NCBI RefSeq assembly: GCF_002100145.1
Contig: NZ_JXQD01000003.1
Coordinates: 1 to 64,000, forward strand
Direction of reading: 5' to 3'
Length of the DNA: 64,000 nt
From: Vibrio sp. qd031
GTDB lineage: Bacteria; Pseudomonadota; Gammaproteobacteria; Enterobacterales; Vibrionaceae
Of the stretch, positions 1 through 9,563 are shown one piece after another (the first letter of the stretch is position 1; each line of letters begins with the position of its first letter). A model generated the notes under the pieces. That model was not told the origin of the DNA and searched no databases. It saw only the letters and a list, made by a program, of their open reading frames with translations. The translations under genes were made by a program, and so were the position numbers.

Positions 1-97
1 GCTTCACCTATGCGTTAACACTATCCCTTGATACACATCAAAGCTCTGAAAATGTGGGAGCAGAATTCTTGGCGTTTTAATTGACAGTGGGGGTCAT

Positions 98-190
98 ATC
101 AACGCCTTGCTAGGCTGTAAATGGACGTGTGCCATGTATGAACGAAGCGAGTTCGGCACGCGTTTACTAACCAGACTTAGGCAATTTATT
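98..190 (-). mobile_element. degenerate attC-like integron cassette recombination site
   Basis: Read on the minus strand, this stretch starts at the stop codon of the preceding gene. It carries, in order, AATAAATTGCCTAAG, AAACGCGTGCC, GGCACACGT and CAGCCTAGCAAGGCGTTGA. The inner arms ACGCGTGCC and GGCACACGT pair at 8 of 9 positions, and the outer GCCT/AGGC boxes can also pair. This order of boxes resembles the repeats of Vibrio chromosomal integrons (VCR-type attC). The terminal GTTRRRY and RYYYAAC consensus boxes are imperfect, so the site may be decayed. Overlap of an attC with the stop of its gene is typical of integron cassettes. Confidence 0.5.
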
Positions 191-803
191 AGCTACGTTT
201 TAAATACGGTCGTAGTTCTTTTTCCAAATTTTCAACTGCTGCATTTATTTGTTGAGTTAATTTGTTGTCTTCACTTTCTGTACCCCAGACATCAGCTTCA
301 ATTGACTTTTTAAACTCTTTATTAGACTTAAAGTCTTCATTATTTTCGGCTTTGTTATGTATAAACGCTTCAATAGAAACTTGAAGGTTCCGAGCGCATT
401 GCCTCATTTCATTAGTTTTATCTCTGCTCGCAGAACCCCATAATGCTTCCCCTTCTAATGATTGCACATCAAAGTTCTGTAAAGCCTCTACAACGGGTTT
501 CCATCTATTGGTATAAATATGGGCAAATGCCTTCGCTTCTATATCTGGAGTTCGTTCAGACATATTGAGTGGATAATCATCTGGGAACTCATGTCCATGG
601 ATCCAAGGAGAACGAACGAGTTTCAAGCTATCTCTAAGCTTATATGTGGCCAATACCAAAGCCCTTGCTATCTCAAACTCAGCCTTCCCTTCAAGTTCAC
701 GTCTCCAACTCTTTAACCCTTGGTACGCCACAATAGCTGTGGTTATCGCAGCGCCAGCGAGAGCAATATCTTTAATAACTTGAATTATTTCGATGCAATT
801 CAA
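189..803 (-). CDS. hypothetical protein with one N-terminal membrane anchor
   Basis: This 204-residue protein has a short N-terminal segment (about residues 1-10), one hydrophobic helix (about residues 11-30, around IALAGAAITTAIVAYQG), and a long, charged, mostly helical soluble part. I recognise no family and no catalytic motif. The stop codon overlaps an attC-like site, so the gene may be a captured integron cassette. The arrangement recalls small membrane-anchored proteins of accessory regions, but no function should be assigned. The start at 803 is the first ATG; upstream sequence does not show a strong ribosome binding site. It is a convincing ORF by length and composition only. Confidence 0.6.
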   Translation of the reverse strand: MNCIEIIQVIKDIALAGAAITTAIVAYQGLKSWRRELEGKAEFEIARALVLATYKLRDSLKLVRSPWIHGHEFPDDYPLNMSERTPDIEAKAFAHIYTNRWKPVVEALQNFDVQSLEGEALWGSASRDKTNEMRQCARNLQVSIEAFIHNKAENNEDFKSNKEFKKSIEADVWGTESEDNKLTQQINAAVENLEKELRPYLKRS

Positions 804-1815
804 TCTTATAACCTTTTGTAGCTAAGATTTTATTAGTAGGCGGGCTCGTTTTTAGGAAACGTCGAACCGACCAAAATCCTTGTAAATGCATCAATAGTCA
901 CACAAAAGCTAAGGTTCAACCACACAAAACTGTTGGAAAAACGAGCCGGCTCGGATTATCAATACACCTTGCCTACAAAACTGAGCCTTTTCTATTGGTA
1001 ACACATTGATTTTTTGTGTTCCGCTGTGAATTTTCCAACGAAACGAGCTGACTTGTGTACCGCGATTTAGATTGTTTCCATCGTATTTAACACTCATAGC
1101 TCGATGAGCTGTACGTAACGTCAGTACTTGGCTGAGCGCAGAGATTGAGGGCTTCATTTCAATCACGGGCATAAGAAAAAGTATCGCTAACAGTGCCAGG
1201 GCACTTTAGCGATATAAACGCTGCTGAAAAGGAATGGGGCAAATTCGCGTTGCACAGCCCAAATACGAGCGATTGCGCTATGCTCGACTCGTATGCGAAA
1301 CATATTTGGCATCCAACTCAGCTACTTCGATGAGATTGATTGAATAATGGTCAGGTTGTATATTGTTGTTAGATGACTGTTCGCCTTGAGTGGCGCGGAA
1401 ACGGGAATCGGACTTATCAACGGATAGGCTACCCCCCTGTATACCTCCAAGGCTTTCAGTCATCAATCACCGAATACTACTTCAATCTGTCTCTCGTTGG
1501 TTACACTCATGAACCGGTTTCAGTAGCAACGCTATAGAGATGCAGCAGTATACCAAGAAGTGGAAACGTAACCTGCTTTAGTTGAACCCAAAGTAACTCT
1601 AATGCAGAATCATTTCGGGGTATTAACCTCTTAGCCCTCATGCCCCGCCTCAACCGAGTTAGCAAAAACCGATCAGACTTAATTGAATCAGATCATTCTT
1701 TATTGTCTTCCGACATAAGGTCTCTATTAATCAAAAATCTCAGTTCCTATGGTAATCCCCCCCTTTTTTTAACAAAAGGTAAAAACTCAATATGGCCCTG
1801 AAACGTTGAATAAAA
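804..1815. other. gene-poor region with no supported gene
   Basis: About 1 kb with no ORF that I can support. Two short minus-strand frames, 909-1172 (87 codons) and 1278-1466 (62 codons), are open, but they lack recognisable domains and clear ribosome binding sites. A strong hairpin lies at 1182-1214. The composition is consistent with decayed or cassette-derived DNA next to the attC-like element at the left edge. Confidence 0.4.
1182..1214 (-). terminator. strong hairpin, intrinsic-terminator-like on minus strand
   Basis: The arms TATCGCTAA (1182-1190) and TTAGCGATA (1206-1214) are perfectly complementary, and the interior adds GTGCC/GGCAC (1193-1197 and 1200-1204) with a two-base loop. 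Read on the minus strand the hairpin is followed by CTTTTTCTT, a T-rich tract. This fits a rho-independent terminator for leftward transcription, although no clear gene precedes it. Confidence 0.5.
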
Positions 1816-1844
1816 AAGCGAGCCCTATTAAATAGGGCTCGCTT
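1816..1844 (-). terminator. rho-independent terminator downstream of the VC0807-family gene
   Basis: AAGCGAGCCCTATT (1816-1829) and AATAGGGCTCGCTT (1831-1844) are exact inverted repeats. On the minus strand the stem is followed by a T-tract (the A-run at 1812-1817). It lies about 50 bp past the stop of the leftward gene at 1897. Confidence 0.8.
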
Positions 1845-1896
1845 AAGAATATCTATAGGAGTTTACTGAATGAGTAATCCGCTACCGGCGACTAGC

Positions 1897-2598
1897 CTAC
1901 TTGTCTGTCTGATGAAAAATTTGCTCTGTCTCAAGCGAGGTCATGGTGCGAATTTGGCGCCACATGTAGTAGAAAATCCCCATCATCATCAATGTGCTTG
2001 GAATGGCGATTACAGGGTAGCTATATAGCGTTAACTTACCCAACTCTTCATTGAAGGCCGCTGTCCCAGCAGGGCTTGTAACGATATAAGTTGCCAAGAT
2101 GTAGTTCATCACCGATGAAAAGCCAAATGTACTTGCAAACAAGTAGTTTGAGTTCATTAAGCTGCGTTCAAATGCTTGCTTTGTCCCGTTTAATTTAAGT
2201 TTCTCTTCGATCAATGCGATGTTCAAGATGGTGTCATTAAAAATAAATCGCTGAACCAGAGGCTTGCTTGTAAACGTTGAGGCAAGAACGGCAACGCCAA
2301 TAATGCCTGGAATTAATGCTTCTTTAAGCGCTAACCATTTGGTATCGAGTTCGAGCAAGCCGATCCCACCAGTCAGAAGTACACTGACAAAACCCAGTAC
2401 GGCAATGAAGTTCACTTTTTTGTTGCGAACCAACTCCAAACCACCATAAGCGACAGGAAATGCCAACGCTACGATCAGTGAAAGCACAATGCCTAAGTGC
2501 TCTTCCCCGCTCAGTTTCATTAAGATTAAAGAAGGGATCAAAACGTTAAAGATGATTTCAAAAAGTGGATTTGAAGTTTTAGTGGTGTTATCTGTCAT
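1897..2598 (-). CDS. VC0807-family integral membrane protein
   Basis: A 233-residue polytopic inner-membrane protein of the VC0807 family, widespread in Vibrio and of unknown function. It has about six hydrophobic segments, starting with FEIIFNVLIPSLILMKL near residue 13 and ending near residues 195-215. The conserved-looking loop GLELVRNKKVNFIAVLG links the second and third helices. It is transcribed alone, leftward, and ends at the strong terminator at 1816-1844. The family resembles septation-protein-A-like membrane proteins, but that is only a fold-level impression. The start is the ATG at 2598. No transport motif is visible. Confidence 0.7.
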   Translation of the reverse strand: MTDNTTKTSNPLFEIIFNVLIPSLILMKLSGEEHLGIVLSLIVALAFPVAYGGLELVRNKKVNFIAVLGFVSVLLTGGIGLLELDTKWLALKEALIPGIIGVAVLASTFTSKPLVQRFIFNDTILNIALIEEKLKLNGTKQAFERSLMNSNYLFASTFGFSSVMNYILATYIVTSPAGTAAFNEELGKLTLYSYPVIAIPSTLMMMGIFYYMWRQIRTMTSLETEQIFHQTDK

Positions 2599-3088
2599 GG
2601 TTACGTACAGTGAATGCGATACATTAGTTTATTAGTGGGTGATTGTTCCTTGCTTGGTCACGGTTGTAAAGTAAATAAACCGCGCCATCTGTCTCAAACA
2701 GTTGCAAGCGTCACGATAAAGGTAAAATTTCACTTTGCTAACAACTCCCCGCGTCCCGATTATTTCTGCTTTGCACTTGTAGCAGTTTGATACAACTCTT
2801 ACCATTTTATTGACGTACTGCGGACTTTACCTGCAATTGATAGTGATAACGTCTAAGAGTGCACTGACGCTGGTAACCGCTGTTAGAGCGTCACAAAGAC
2901 GATGTTAATTTTCGACATTGATTCGATACTATAGGAATATTATTGAGACTTAAATCACACTAATAGAGCAAATGGGCTTTCATACATTGTAATTACTTCC
3001 TACGACCCCATCTCTTAAATGCACCTATTTTGTCTTAACGCACCTTTTTACGTTACCGTTTTTGAGTCAATATGAAATAGGAGAGCGA
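2599..3088. other. intergenic region upstream of relV
   Basis: About 490 bp between two divergent genes. I see no supported ORF, RNA gene or strong repeat. It presumably contains the promoters of both flanking genes. The ribosome binding site of relV (AGGAG) is at its right end. Confidence 0.4.
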
Positions 3089-3862
3089 ATGAGCTTATTC
3101 TTACGTGCTGCAGCCCTATCTTTACTAGTGCTAACGCGGGTACCGGCATTTGCCGCGCTACCAAGTGCTCCAAACGCCGACAATGCTCGAACAAACAGTC
3201 AAGGTCAGGTATGTGCCACACGATTCAAGCGCAGCTTGAGCGGACTTTATGGTATCCCTAACCACAACGTTACCCCACTTCAACCTTATACCGATTTCGA
3301 CATGCTTTACAGCAAAGCACATCAGGCCCAAGCTGAGCTCGAAACATTATGCAAAAGTACCGCATTACTCACTTCGTCCAGCGCGTATTTTGCAGGTGCG
3401 AAATCCTCAGAACGAGCGAAACAAAAAGTCCAATACGAACTGGATGGTAAAGCCGAACGTATCACCGATCTGGCTAGAGCCACCATTGTCGCTAACGACA
3501 TCCCTAGTCTGGTTAATGTATTCGAAGTCTTAGAGCGTGAAGCGACCATCGTAAAAGTCAAAAATCGTTTTAAGAAACCAACCGCTTCGGGTTATCGGGA
3601 TTTGAATGTGCTAGTGCAACTGCCCAAAACTAACATCATTGCTGAAGTACAGCTTCATTTAAAAGAGATCGCAGAGGTTAAAAATGGTCCAGAGCACGAT
3701 ATTTATGAGCAAGTTCAGCGTATAGAGCGCCTAGCGGCGAGTGAAAACAGAAGCTATAACGATATGGAGCTGGCCCAATTAAAACGGTTTCGCAGCATAT
3801 CCAAAGATCTCTATCAAAATGCGTGGGTACCTTATGTAACCACCAACATTGAAGCCGCCTAA
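3089..3862 (+). CDS. relV: RelV-type small alarmone synthetase, (p)ppGpp synthetase
   Basis: It carries a RelA/SpoT nucleotidyltransferase domain and no HD hydrolase domain. It should transfer pyrophosphate from ATP to GDP or GTP. Five residues reported as essential in V. cholerae RelV (K107, D129, R132, L150, E188) are all present at a constant offset: K105, D127, R130, L148 and E186 here. Motifs include DLARATIV, SGYRDLNVLV and AEVQLHLKEI. I chose the ATG at 3089 over an upstream TTG at 3062 because AGGAG lies just before it. The protein is 257 residues. Its first 22 residues look like a cleavable signal peptide (LRAAALSLLVLTRVPAFA), which is odd for an enzyme using cytosolic nucleotides. 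It is a single gene followed by a bidirectional terminator. Confidence 0.88.
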   Translation: MSLFLRAAALSLLVLTRVPAFAALPSAPNADNARTNSQGQVCATRFKRSLSGLYGIPNHNVTPLQPYTDFDMLYSKAHQAQAELETLCKSTALLTSSSAYFAGAKSSERAKQKVQYELDGKAERITDLARATIVANDIPSLVNVFEVLEREATIVKVKNRFKKPTASGYRDLNVLVQLPKTNIIAEVQLHLKEIAEVKNGPEHDIYEQVQRIERLAASENRSYNDMELAQLKRFRSISKDLYQNAWVPYVTTNIEAA

Positions 3863-3954
3863 GCGTATACGTATGAGCTAAAATGGCTAAGCGACGGCAC
3901 TTGGGGCTAGAAGCTTCAGTGACCAATACCAATAAGCAGTAAACAATGAGCAGT

Positions 3955-3988
3955 AAAAAGGCGCGATGGATCATCATCGCGCCTTTTT
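3955..3988. terminator. bidirectional rho-independent terminator
   Basis: AAAAAGGCGCGATG (3955-3968) and CATCGCGCCTTTTT (3975-3988) form a perfect stem with a six-base loop. There are A and T runs on either side. It separates relV from the convergent antiporter gene and should stop transcription from both. Confidence 0.85.
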
Positions 3989-4047
3989 CATAGATGTCGT
4001 TCAGGTATATGACGTTGACTGATCCACAGAATTAACGAGAGTGACGT

Positions 4048-5238
4048 CTAATTGGATTCATTCAAACGCAGTTTTTTAGCAAGTGGCTCAATGGCGCCCC
4101 CTTGAATAAACACCGAGATCAATACGACAAAAAATACCATATTGACGATGGTCATCGAATGAGGAACCCCGGCTGCTGCGGGTATTAACGCAAAGACTAT
4201 CGGTGTTGCACCTTTTAAGCCAATCGCAGAAACAAATAGCCTCTTTCTCCAACTGGCGCTTGGGAACAATAAATAGCACAGTTGCACTGCGAGAGGCCTC
4301 GCGACAAATACCAACAATAATGCAGGAACCAGCGATGACCAAAACACGCTATATAGCTGCTGCGGAAAAATTTGCAGACCAAGCACAATAAACATCAGAG
4401 CTTGAGCAAGCCAAGAAACGCTGTTGAAAAAGTGCTTACTGACCTCACGGCCTCGCTTCACACCGTTGCCGACAACCACGCCAAAGACATACGATGCGAG
4501 TAATATGTTACCGCCTAAAAACTCAGCGCCATAGGTCGCTAAGATAAACCCACATAAAACAAATACTGGGATCAGTCCGTACTCTTCCAGTTTAATATGG
4601 TTAAGCAGCCACACGCTAAGCCAACCCACGCCACCCGCAATAAGCAGCGCAACAGATATTTGCACGACTAGATCGATGCCAATATCCATAGCGGACATAC
4701 TGGTACCACTTGTTAGCGCCATTTGAGTGAGTAGCACCACCAATATCAATGCTACCGGGTCATTGGTAGCGGATTCAAACTCCAAAATAGTATCGGTTTG
4801 CTCTTTGAGTTTTAATTTTTTGGATTGCAATATGGAAAACACCGCAGCGGCGTCCGTCGACGAAACAATGGCGGCAAAGAGCAAACAATATAGCAATGGA
4901 TAACCCATAAGCGCGGACACTAACACCGCTAAAATACCAGTGGTGAGGAGTACTCCCAGCGTCGACAACACCCCACCTTCTTTGAACGCGACGCGGACGT
5001 TACTCATAGGCGTATTAAGTCCACCAACAAAAACAATAATGTTAAGCGCTATACTGCCCACTAACGATGTCAGGGCAAGGTCGTCATAGACGAAATTAAA
5101 CTCACCATTACCAATTGATAAACCCACCCCCATAAAAATAAGCAACGATGGGATGCCCAACGTACGCGATGGATGATGCAGCAAAATACCGACACCGACT
5201 AGCGCGGCAATTCCTATCAGTACCAATTGGTATGACAT
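4048..5238 (-). CDS. CPA1-family cation:proton antiporter (NhaP/CvrA-like), short form
   Basis: A 396-residue polytopic protein with about 12 membrane segments. Family motifs are visible: VFVGGLNTP, SSTDAAAVFSILQSKKLKLK near residue 130 and ESATNDPVALILVVLL near residue 155. The acidic pair in TDAAA and NDP is the expected ion-binding and proton-coupling region. E. coli CvrA/NhaP2 is much longer because of a cytoplasmic TrkA_C-type regulatory domain. This protein stops right after the membrane domain, so it lacks that regulation. It exchanges Na+ or K+ for H+ across the inner membrane; the ion cannot be decided from sequence. The ATG at 5238 has a good AAGGAG site. Confidence 0.85.
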   Translation of the reverse strand: MSYQLVLIGIAALVGVGILLHHPSRTLGIPSLLIFMGVGLSIGNGEFNFVYDDLALTSLVGSIALNIIVFVGGLNTPMSNVRVAFKEGGVLSTLGVLLTTGILAVLVSALMGYPLLYCLLFAAIVSSTDAAAVFSILQSKKLKLKEQTDTILEFESATNDPVALILVVLLTQMALTSGTSMSAMDIGIDLVVQISVALLIAGGVGWLSVWLLNHIKLEEYGLIPVFVLCGFILATYGAEFLGGNILLASYVFGVVVGNGVKRGREVSKHFFNSVSWLAQALMFIVLGLQIFPQQLYSVFWSSLVPALLLVFVARPLAVQLCYLLFPSASWRKRLFVSAIGLKGATPIVFALIPAAAGVPHSMTIVNMVFFVVLISVFIQGGAIEPLAKKLRLNESN

Positions 5239-5371
5239 CTAATCTCCTTTATTTCGTGTAGTTCTAACTGACACCGTTAATTGTACATCCTCCGCCGACG
5301 CAGAGGATGAAATTCGTGTCAATTCTTTCTGTTTCAATAGCCTATGAGGCAGTTTTCGCGGACATTAGACT

Positions 5372-5869
5372 CTAAAGTTGAAGCTCCATCTTATAGTCGT
5401 CCATAACATAGCCAGCACCAATGTCAGCGACAATCTCTTCAATCACCCTAAAGCCAATGCGCTTGTAAGCCGCGATGGAGTGTTCGTTGTATTTATTCAC
5501 GGTGAGGAAAATGGTGTCTAGCTGATGAGAGTGAGCTAATTGCTTAATGAAATCCACCGCGCGTCCACCAATTCCGGCCCCCCGCTGACTAGACAACACA
5601 TAAATTTTACTCAAGAACAATTGGTTAGCTTGTAGCTTAATGCCTATATAGCCTACGGCTTGCTCGTTGAGCTTAATGAGATAGTAATGGTTATTGTCGT
5701 CTTGTATTTCTTGTTGAACGGTTGCCTGAGAGTGAATGTTAGCCAGCATATAACTGACTTGCTCAGCACCAATGATGGGGGTGTAGTGCTCGGTCCAGAT
5801 GATATTAGCCAGTTCGACAACAGTGTCGACTTGACTTGGCTCCGAGACTCTTTCGAAAATAATGTCCAT
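5372..5869 (-). CDS. GNAT-family N-acetyltransferase
   Basis: A 165-residue single-domain acetyltransferase. The acetyl-CoA binding loop is SSQRGAGIGGRAVDF (the R/QxxGxG/A pattern), followed by LDTIFLTVNKYNEHSIAAYK and RIGFRVIEE, which are the usual final strands of the GNAT fold. I start it at the ATG at 5869, not at 5893, because GAGGG lies just upstream. The acceptor is unknown; the C-terminal half resembles small-molecule or peptide acetyltransferases. It is transcribed alone. Confidence 0.8.
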   Translation of the reverse strand: MDIIFERVSEPSQVDTVVELANIIWTEHYTPIIGAEQVSYMLANIHSQATVQQEIQDDNNHYYLIKLNEQAVGYIGIKLQANQLFLSKIYVLSSQRGAGIGGRAVDFIKQLAHSHQLDTIFLTVNKYNEHSIAAYKRIGFRVIEEIVADIGAGYVMDDYKMELQL

Positions 5870-6032
5870 ATTCCCTCTTGAAACACTACCCATAGAGACA
5901 CTGTTGAGAGATATCTTAAGAGATAGCGTTATTTATCTAACGATTGAGTCCTTAGAATAATCGATTTTATCGTATTCGGCACTAACCTCTAAACAGGTGG
6001 TGAATCTAAACACTTCTAGCGCCTATTTTTAA

Positions 6033-6056
6033 ACAAAAAAAGCGTCCGAAGACGCT
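6033..6056 (-). terminator. rho-independent terminator of glcB
   Basis: AGCGTC (6041-6046), loop CGAA, GACGCT (6051-6056). On the minus strand the loop reads TTCG and the stem is followed by a run of seven T. It lies about 55 bp downstream of the malate synthase stop. Confidence 0.85.
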
Positions 6057-6112
6057 ATAAACTTGGGCAGTTTTGTAAAAAGTGCCACGCATGGACGTAG
6101 CACAAAAAACCG

Positions 6113-8311
6113 TTATACCTGCTCTGTCGCTTTAAGCTTCAGACGCATGGCGTGTAATACAGGTTCGGTGTAACCACTTGGTTGCGCACATCCTTCAAAC
6201 ACAAGTTCACAGGCTGCGCTAAACGCAATACTTTGCTCAAAGTTAGGCGACATCGCTCGATAGTTGGGATCCCCAGCGTTTTGCCCATCCACCACTTTGG
6301 CCATACGTTGCATGCTGGCCATCACCTGCTCTTTGCTGCAGATCCCGTGATGGATCCAATTTGCTAAATGCTGACTAGATATACGCAATGTGGCTCTGTC
6401 TTCCATTAAGCCTACATCATTGATGTCGGGCACTTTAGAACATCCCACACCCTGATCAATCCAACGTACTACGTACCCCAAAATCCCTTGAGCGTTATTA
6501 TCGAGCTCATTTTGGATCTCGCTGTCGGTGAGTGTTTGGTCCCCTAGCAGAGGTATCGTTAGGATGTCATCGACATTGGCACGAACTCTTTGGCTCAGCT
6601 CTTTTTGGCGACTTGGTACGCTCACTTGGTGGTAATGCAATGCATGCAGCGTCGCGGCCGTCGGCGAAGGTACCCATGCCGTATTTGCACCCGCTTGAGG
6701 GTGGGCAATTTTAGCTTGCATCATCTTGGCCATATTGTCGGGCTCTGGCCACATACCTTTACCAATTTGCGCTTTGCCTTGAAGGCCACACTCAAGCCCC
6801 AAATCCACGTTCTGGTCTTCATAAGCTCCGATCCAAGTCATGGTTTTCAGTTGTGCTTTTGGCGCGAACGGGCCTGCCTCCATACTGGTATGAATTTCAT
6901 CACCAGTTCTGTCTAAAAATCCGGTATTGATGAAGACAACTCGCTCTTTGGCTGCGCGAATACACTCTTTTAAATTGACCGATGTACGGCGCTCTTCATC
7001 CATGATCCCCACTTTGATGGTGTTACGAGGAAGACCTAACGCATCTTCCACTCGGCAAAACAGCTCAGTAGTAAAGGCAACCTCTTCTGGACCGTGCATT
7101 TTGGGTTTTACAATATTGATGCTCGCGGCCGTCGAGTTCTGGTACGGACTATTGCCCTTCAAATCATGCATAGCAATTAAAGAAGTGATCATTGCATCCA
7201 TTATCCCCTCAGGGACTTCATCGCCGTTACCGTCTACTATTGCAGGGTTCGTCATTAGATGCCCTACATTACGAATAAACAGCATACTGCGACCTTTCAA
7301 AGCGAGTTCACCGCCTTGAACGCTGGTGTATTGCCTGTCTGGATTGAGTGAACGGGTTAGCGTTTTGCCGTTCTTCTCAAGACGCTCTTGCAGATCCCCT
7401 TTCATTAAGCCCAGCCAGTTTTTATAGGCTAATGCTTTATCTTCGCCATCTACTGCAGCGACCGAATCTTCACAATCCATAATGGTGGTAAGCGCCGCTT
7501 CCATTAGCACATCTTTGATCCCCGCGCGGTCTACTCGGCCTATTGGAGTATTAGGGTCAATCTGAATTTCGATGTGTAAATTATTGTGCTTAAGCAATAT
7601 AGCGCTAGGAGAGTCTGGCTCGCCCTGATAGCCCACAAATTGCTCACTATCTATCAATACGACTTCTTCATCATTTTCTAATGTCGCCGTAAGAGCACGC
7701 CCAGCCTTAACGCCGCCAATGCTGTATCCCACAACGTCTTTGTGTGAAGCCCCGTTAAGTGGCGCCGCTTCATCAAGAAAAGCTCTTGCGTAGGCAACGA
7801 CTTTTTCGCCGCGTACGGGGTTAAAGACTGAGCCTTTCTCAGCGCCTTGCTCTTCGCTGATGACGTCTGTGCCATACAGCGCATCGTAAAGGCTACCCCA
7901 ACGCGCGTTTGCTGCATTAAGAGCAAATCGAGCATTCATTATAGGAACCACAAGCTGCGGACCCGCTTGAGTCGCAATTTCAGGCTCTACTTGCTTCGTC
8001 GAGACTGAAAAACCCTCTCCTTCAGGAACCAAATACCCAATATCCGTAAGAAACTGCTTGTAAGCGTTAGCATCAAACGCATTGCCTTTATGGCCCTTAT
8101 GGCCCTTATGCCACTCATCAATTTGCTGTTGCAGCTGATCTCGCTTGTTTAGAAGTGCACGGTTTTTGGGCGCAAGGTCGGATAATATTGACTCGAAGGA
8201 TTGCCAAAACTCGTCGGCATTAATGCCCGTTCCAGGAATTGCGTGTTGATTAACTAAGTCAAAGAGGGTGCTATCGATGCTCAAGCTTCCCTGTTGAATT
8301 CGATTGCTCAT
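6113..8311 (-). CDS. glcB: malate synthase G
   Basis: It condenses glyoxylate with acetyl-CoA to malate in the cytoplasm, the second step of the glyoxylate shunt. The 732-residue length fits the G isoform. Conserved stretches include [48 protein letters not shown] and [14 protein letters not shown], which bring the catalytic Arg, Glu and Asp residues. Near residue 68 a short tandem HKG-HKG-HKG is encoded by a repeated 9-bp unit, lying in a variable surface loop. Upstream on the same strand is a LysR regulator, and isocitrate lyase is divergent beyond it. A strong terminator follows. Confidence 0.97.
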   Translation of the reverse strand: MSNRIQQGSLSIDSTLFDLVNQHAIPGTGINADEFWQSFESILSDLAPKNRALLNKRDQLQQQIDEWHKGHKGHKGNAFDANAYKQFLTDIGYLVPEGEGFSVSTKQVEPEIATQAGPQLVVPIMNARFALNAANARWGSLYDALYGTDVISEEQGAEKGSVFNPVRGEKVVAYARAFLDEAAPLNGASHKDVVGYSIGGVKAGRALTATLENDEEVVLIDSEQFVGYQGEPDSPSAILLKHNNLHIEIQIDPNTPIGRVDRAGIKDVLMEAALTTIMDCEDSVAAVDGEDKALAYKNWLGLMKGDLQERLEKNGKTLTRSLNPDRQYTSVQGGELALKGRSMLFIRNVGHLMTNPAIVDGNGDEVPEGIMDAMITSLIAMHDLKGNSPYQNSTAASINIVKPKMHGPEEVAFTTELFCRVEDALGLPRNTIKVGIMDEERRTSVNLKECIRAAKERVVFINTGFLDRTGDEIHTSMEAGPFAPKAQLKTMTWIGAYEDQNVDLGLECGLQGKAQIGKGMWPEPDNMAKMMQAKIAHPQAGANTAWVPSPTAATLHALHYHQVSVPSRQKELSQRVRANVDDILTIPLLGDQTLTDSEIQNELDNNAQGILGYVVRWIDQGVGCSKVPDINDVGLMEDRATLRISSQHLANWIHHGICSKEQVMASMQRMAKVVDGQNAGDPNYRAMSPNFEQSIAFSAACELVFEGCAQPSGYTEPVLHAMRLKLKATEQV

Positions 8312-8425
8312 AGAATCTCTCTTTTATAATCAAAGACTGTTCTAAAACTGTACAAAAGGCACCAAAATTAATCCAATTTATGCAGGTTATATTCGTCATT
8401 CATAAAATAAATAGCCAGCAATTGG

Positions 8426-9382
8426 TTACATTTCAACCACTCCGCTTTCAATTTCATTGGCCACAGTTTTAATTAATTGCCGCATCCATTGGTGATCGGG
8501 GTTACTTTGCAGCAGCGGACTCCAAGCCATCTTCACTTCGAAGGGTTCGATGGCAAAAGGCGCAGGTTTGATCAACAGCTTGGGATTGTTTCGCTGTGAT
8601 TGAGCGGCTTTACTAGGGATGGTCAAGATAAGATTCGGCTGCTGGGCAAACAATACGGCTGATAAATAGTGACGGGTAAACACCGTGATGTTTCGAGTTT
8701 TGCCAATGCGCATAAGTGCCTCATCAATCCAGCCCAGTTTTTGAACCTCACTCGGGTTGACCCCAACTCCTGTCCCCATACCTGTTTTGCTTACCCAGAT
8801 ATGCTGCGCTTTTAAATAAGACCTAAGGTCAAATTGCTCGGCAATCGGGTTGTCTTTACTAAATAGACACGAGAAGCCGTCATGCCATAAGCTGACTTGG
8901 TGGAATGACATAGGAATATCGTCAAAACGGTTAATAATGATGTCGACTGTGCCCTGCTCAACATCCTGATAGCTCACATCACTGGGGGTCATGATGTCGA
9001 GGCGGATCTTGGGAGCGACCTGACTTAAACGCTGCAATAAAGGCTGGATCAAGGTCGACTCAGCGTAGTCACTGGCCATGATCCGGAACACTCTGGTGCT
9101 GTTTTCTGCATCAAATTCGTGGGTAGGTTGCAGCGCTTTTTCAACATTTGCCAGCACATTTCGGATCACTGGCTGCAGCTTCAAAGCGCGCTCTGTTGGC
9201 ATCATTCCTTCGCTGGTTCTTACTAACAATGGGTCTTCAAATAGATCCCTTAACCGTTTGAGTCCATTACTCATTGCCGGCTGAGTGATCCCCAAATGGT
9301 TGGCCGCTTGGGTGACATTTCGCATTCTTAGCAAGGTGTCTAAATACACAAGAAGATTAAGGTCAATACGACTAATATTCAT
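8426..9382 (-). CDS. LysR-family transcriptional regulator, probably of the glyoxylate shunt
   Basis: A 318-residue LysR protein. The N-terminal helix-turn-helix is at about residues 20-45 (TQAANHLGITQPAMSNGLKR), followed by a substrate-binding domain. It lies between divergent isocitrate lyase and co-oriented malate synthase, about 180 bp from aceA. This placement suggests it controls one or both, possibly in response to a short carboxylate. The effector cannot be read from the sequence. The annotated ATG begins MNISRIDLNLLVYLDTLL, a common LysR start. Confidence 0.85.
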   Translation of the reverse strand: MNISRIDLNLLVYLDTLLRMRNVTQAANHLGITQPAMSNGLKRLRDLFEDPLLVRTSEGMMPTERALKLQPVIRNVLANVEKALQPTHEFDAENSTRVFRIMASDYAESTLIQPLLQRLSQVAPKIRLDIMTPSDVSYQDVEQGTVDIIINRFDDIPMSFHQVSLWHDGFSCLFSKDNPIAEQFDLRSYLKAQHIWVSKTGMGTGVGVNPSEVQKLGWIDEALMRIGKTRNITVFTRHYLSAVLFAQQPNLILTIPSKAAQSQRNNPKLLIKPAPFAIEPFEVKMAWSPLLQSNPDHQWMRQLIKTVANEIESGVVEM

Positions 9383-9563
9383 ATGAAAAATACCGAGTAT
9401 AAAAACTATAAATTTAATAAATTATCACATAGCTGCTTATACTTTGTCCAAGGTTAGATGTTTCTACGAAGAGAGAACACTCACCGCCAGCTTACAGGAA
9501 TAGTAAGCAGGAACGCCCAAGAAACTTATAAGAAAGTACCCTACAAAACTAAAGGACGAGTCT

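Noticed and set aside
909..1172. 87-codon minus-strand frame
   Set aside because: No recognisable domain, no good ribosome binding site, composition not clearly protein-like; it lies just past a hairpin. It could still be a small cassette gene, but I cannot support it.
1278..1466. 62-codon minus-strand frame
   Set aside because: Low-complexity polar sequence without family features or ribosome site, although a terminator-like hairpin follows at 1182.
6182..7935. Several open frames on the opposite strand or in other frames within malate synthase G
   Set aside because: Shadow frames of a highly conserved gene with no features of their own.
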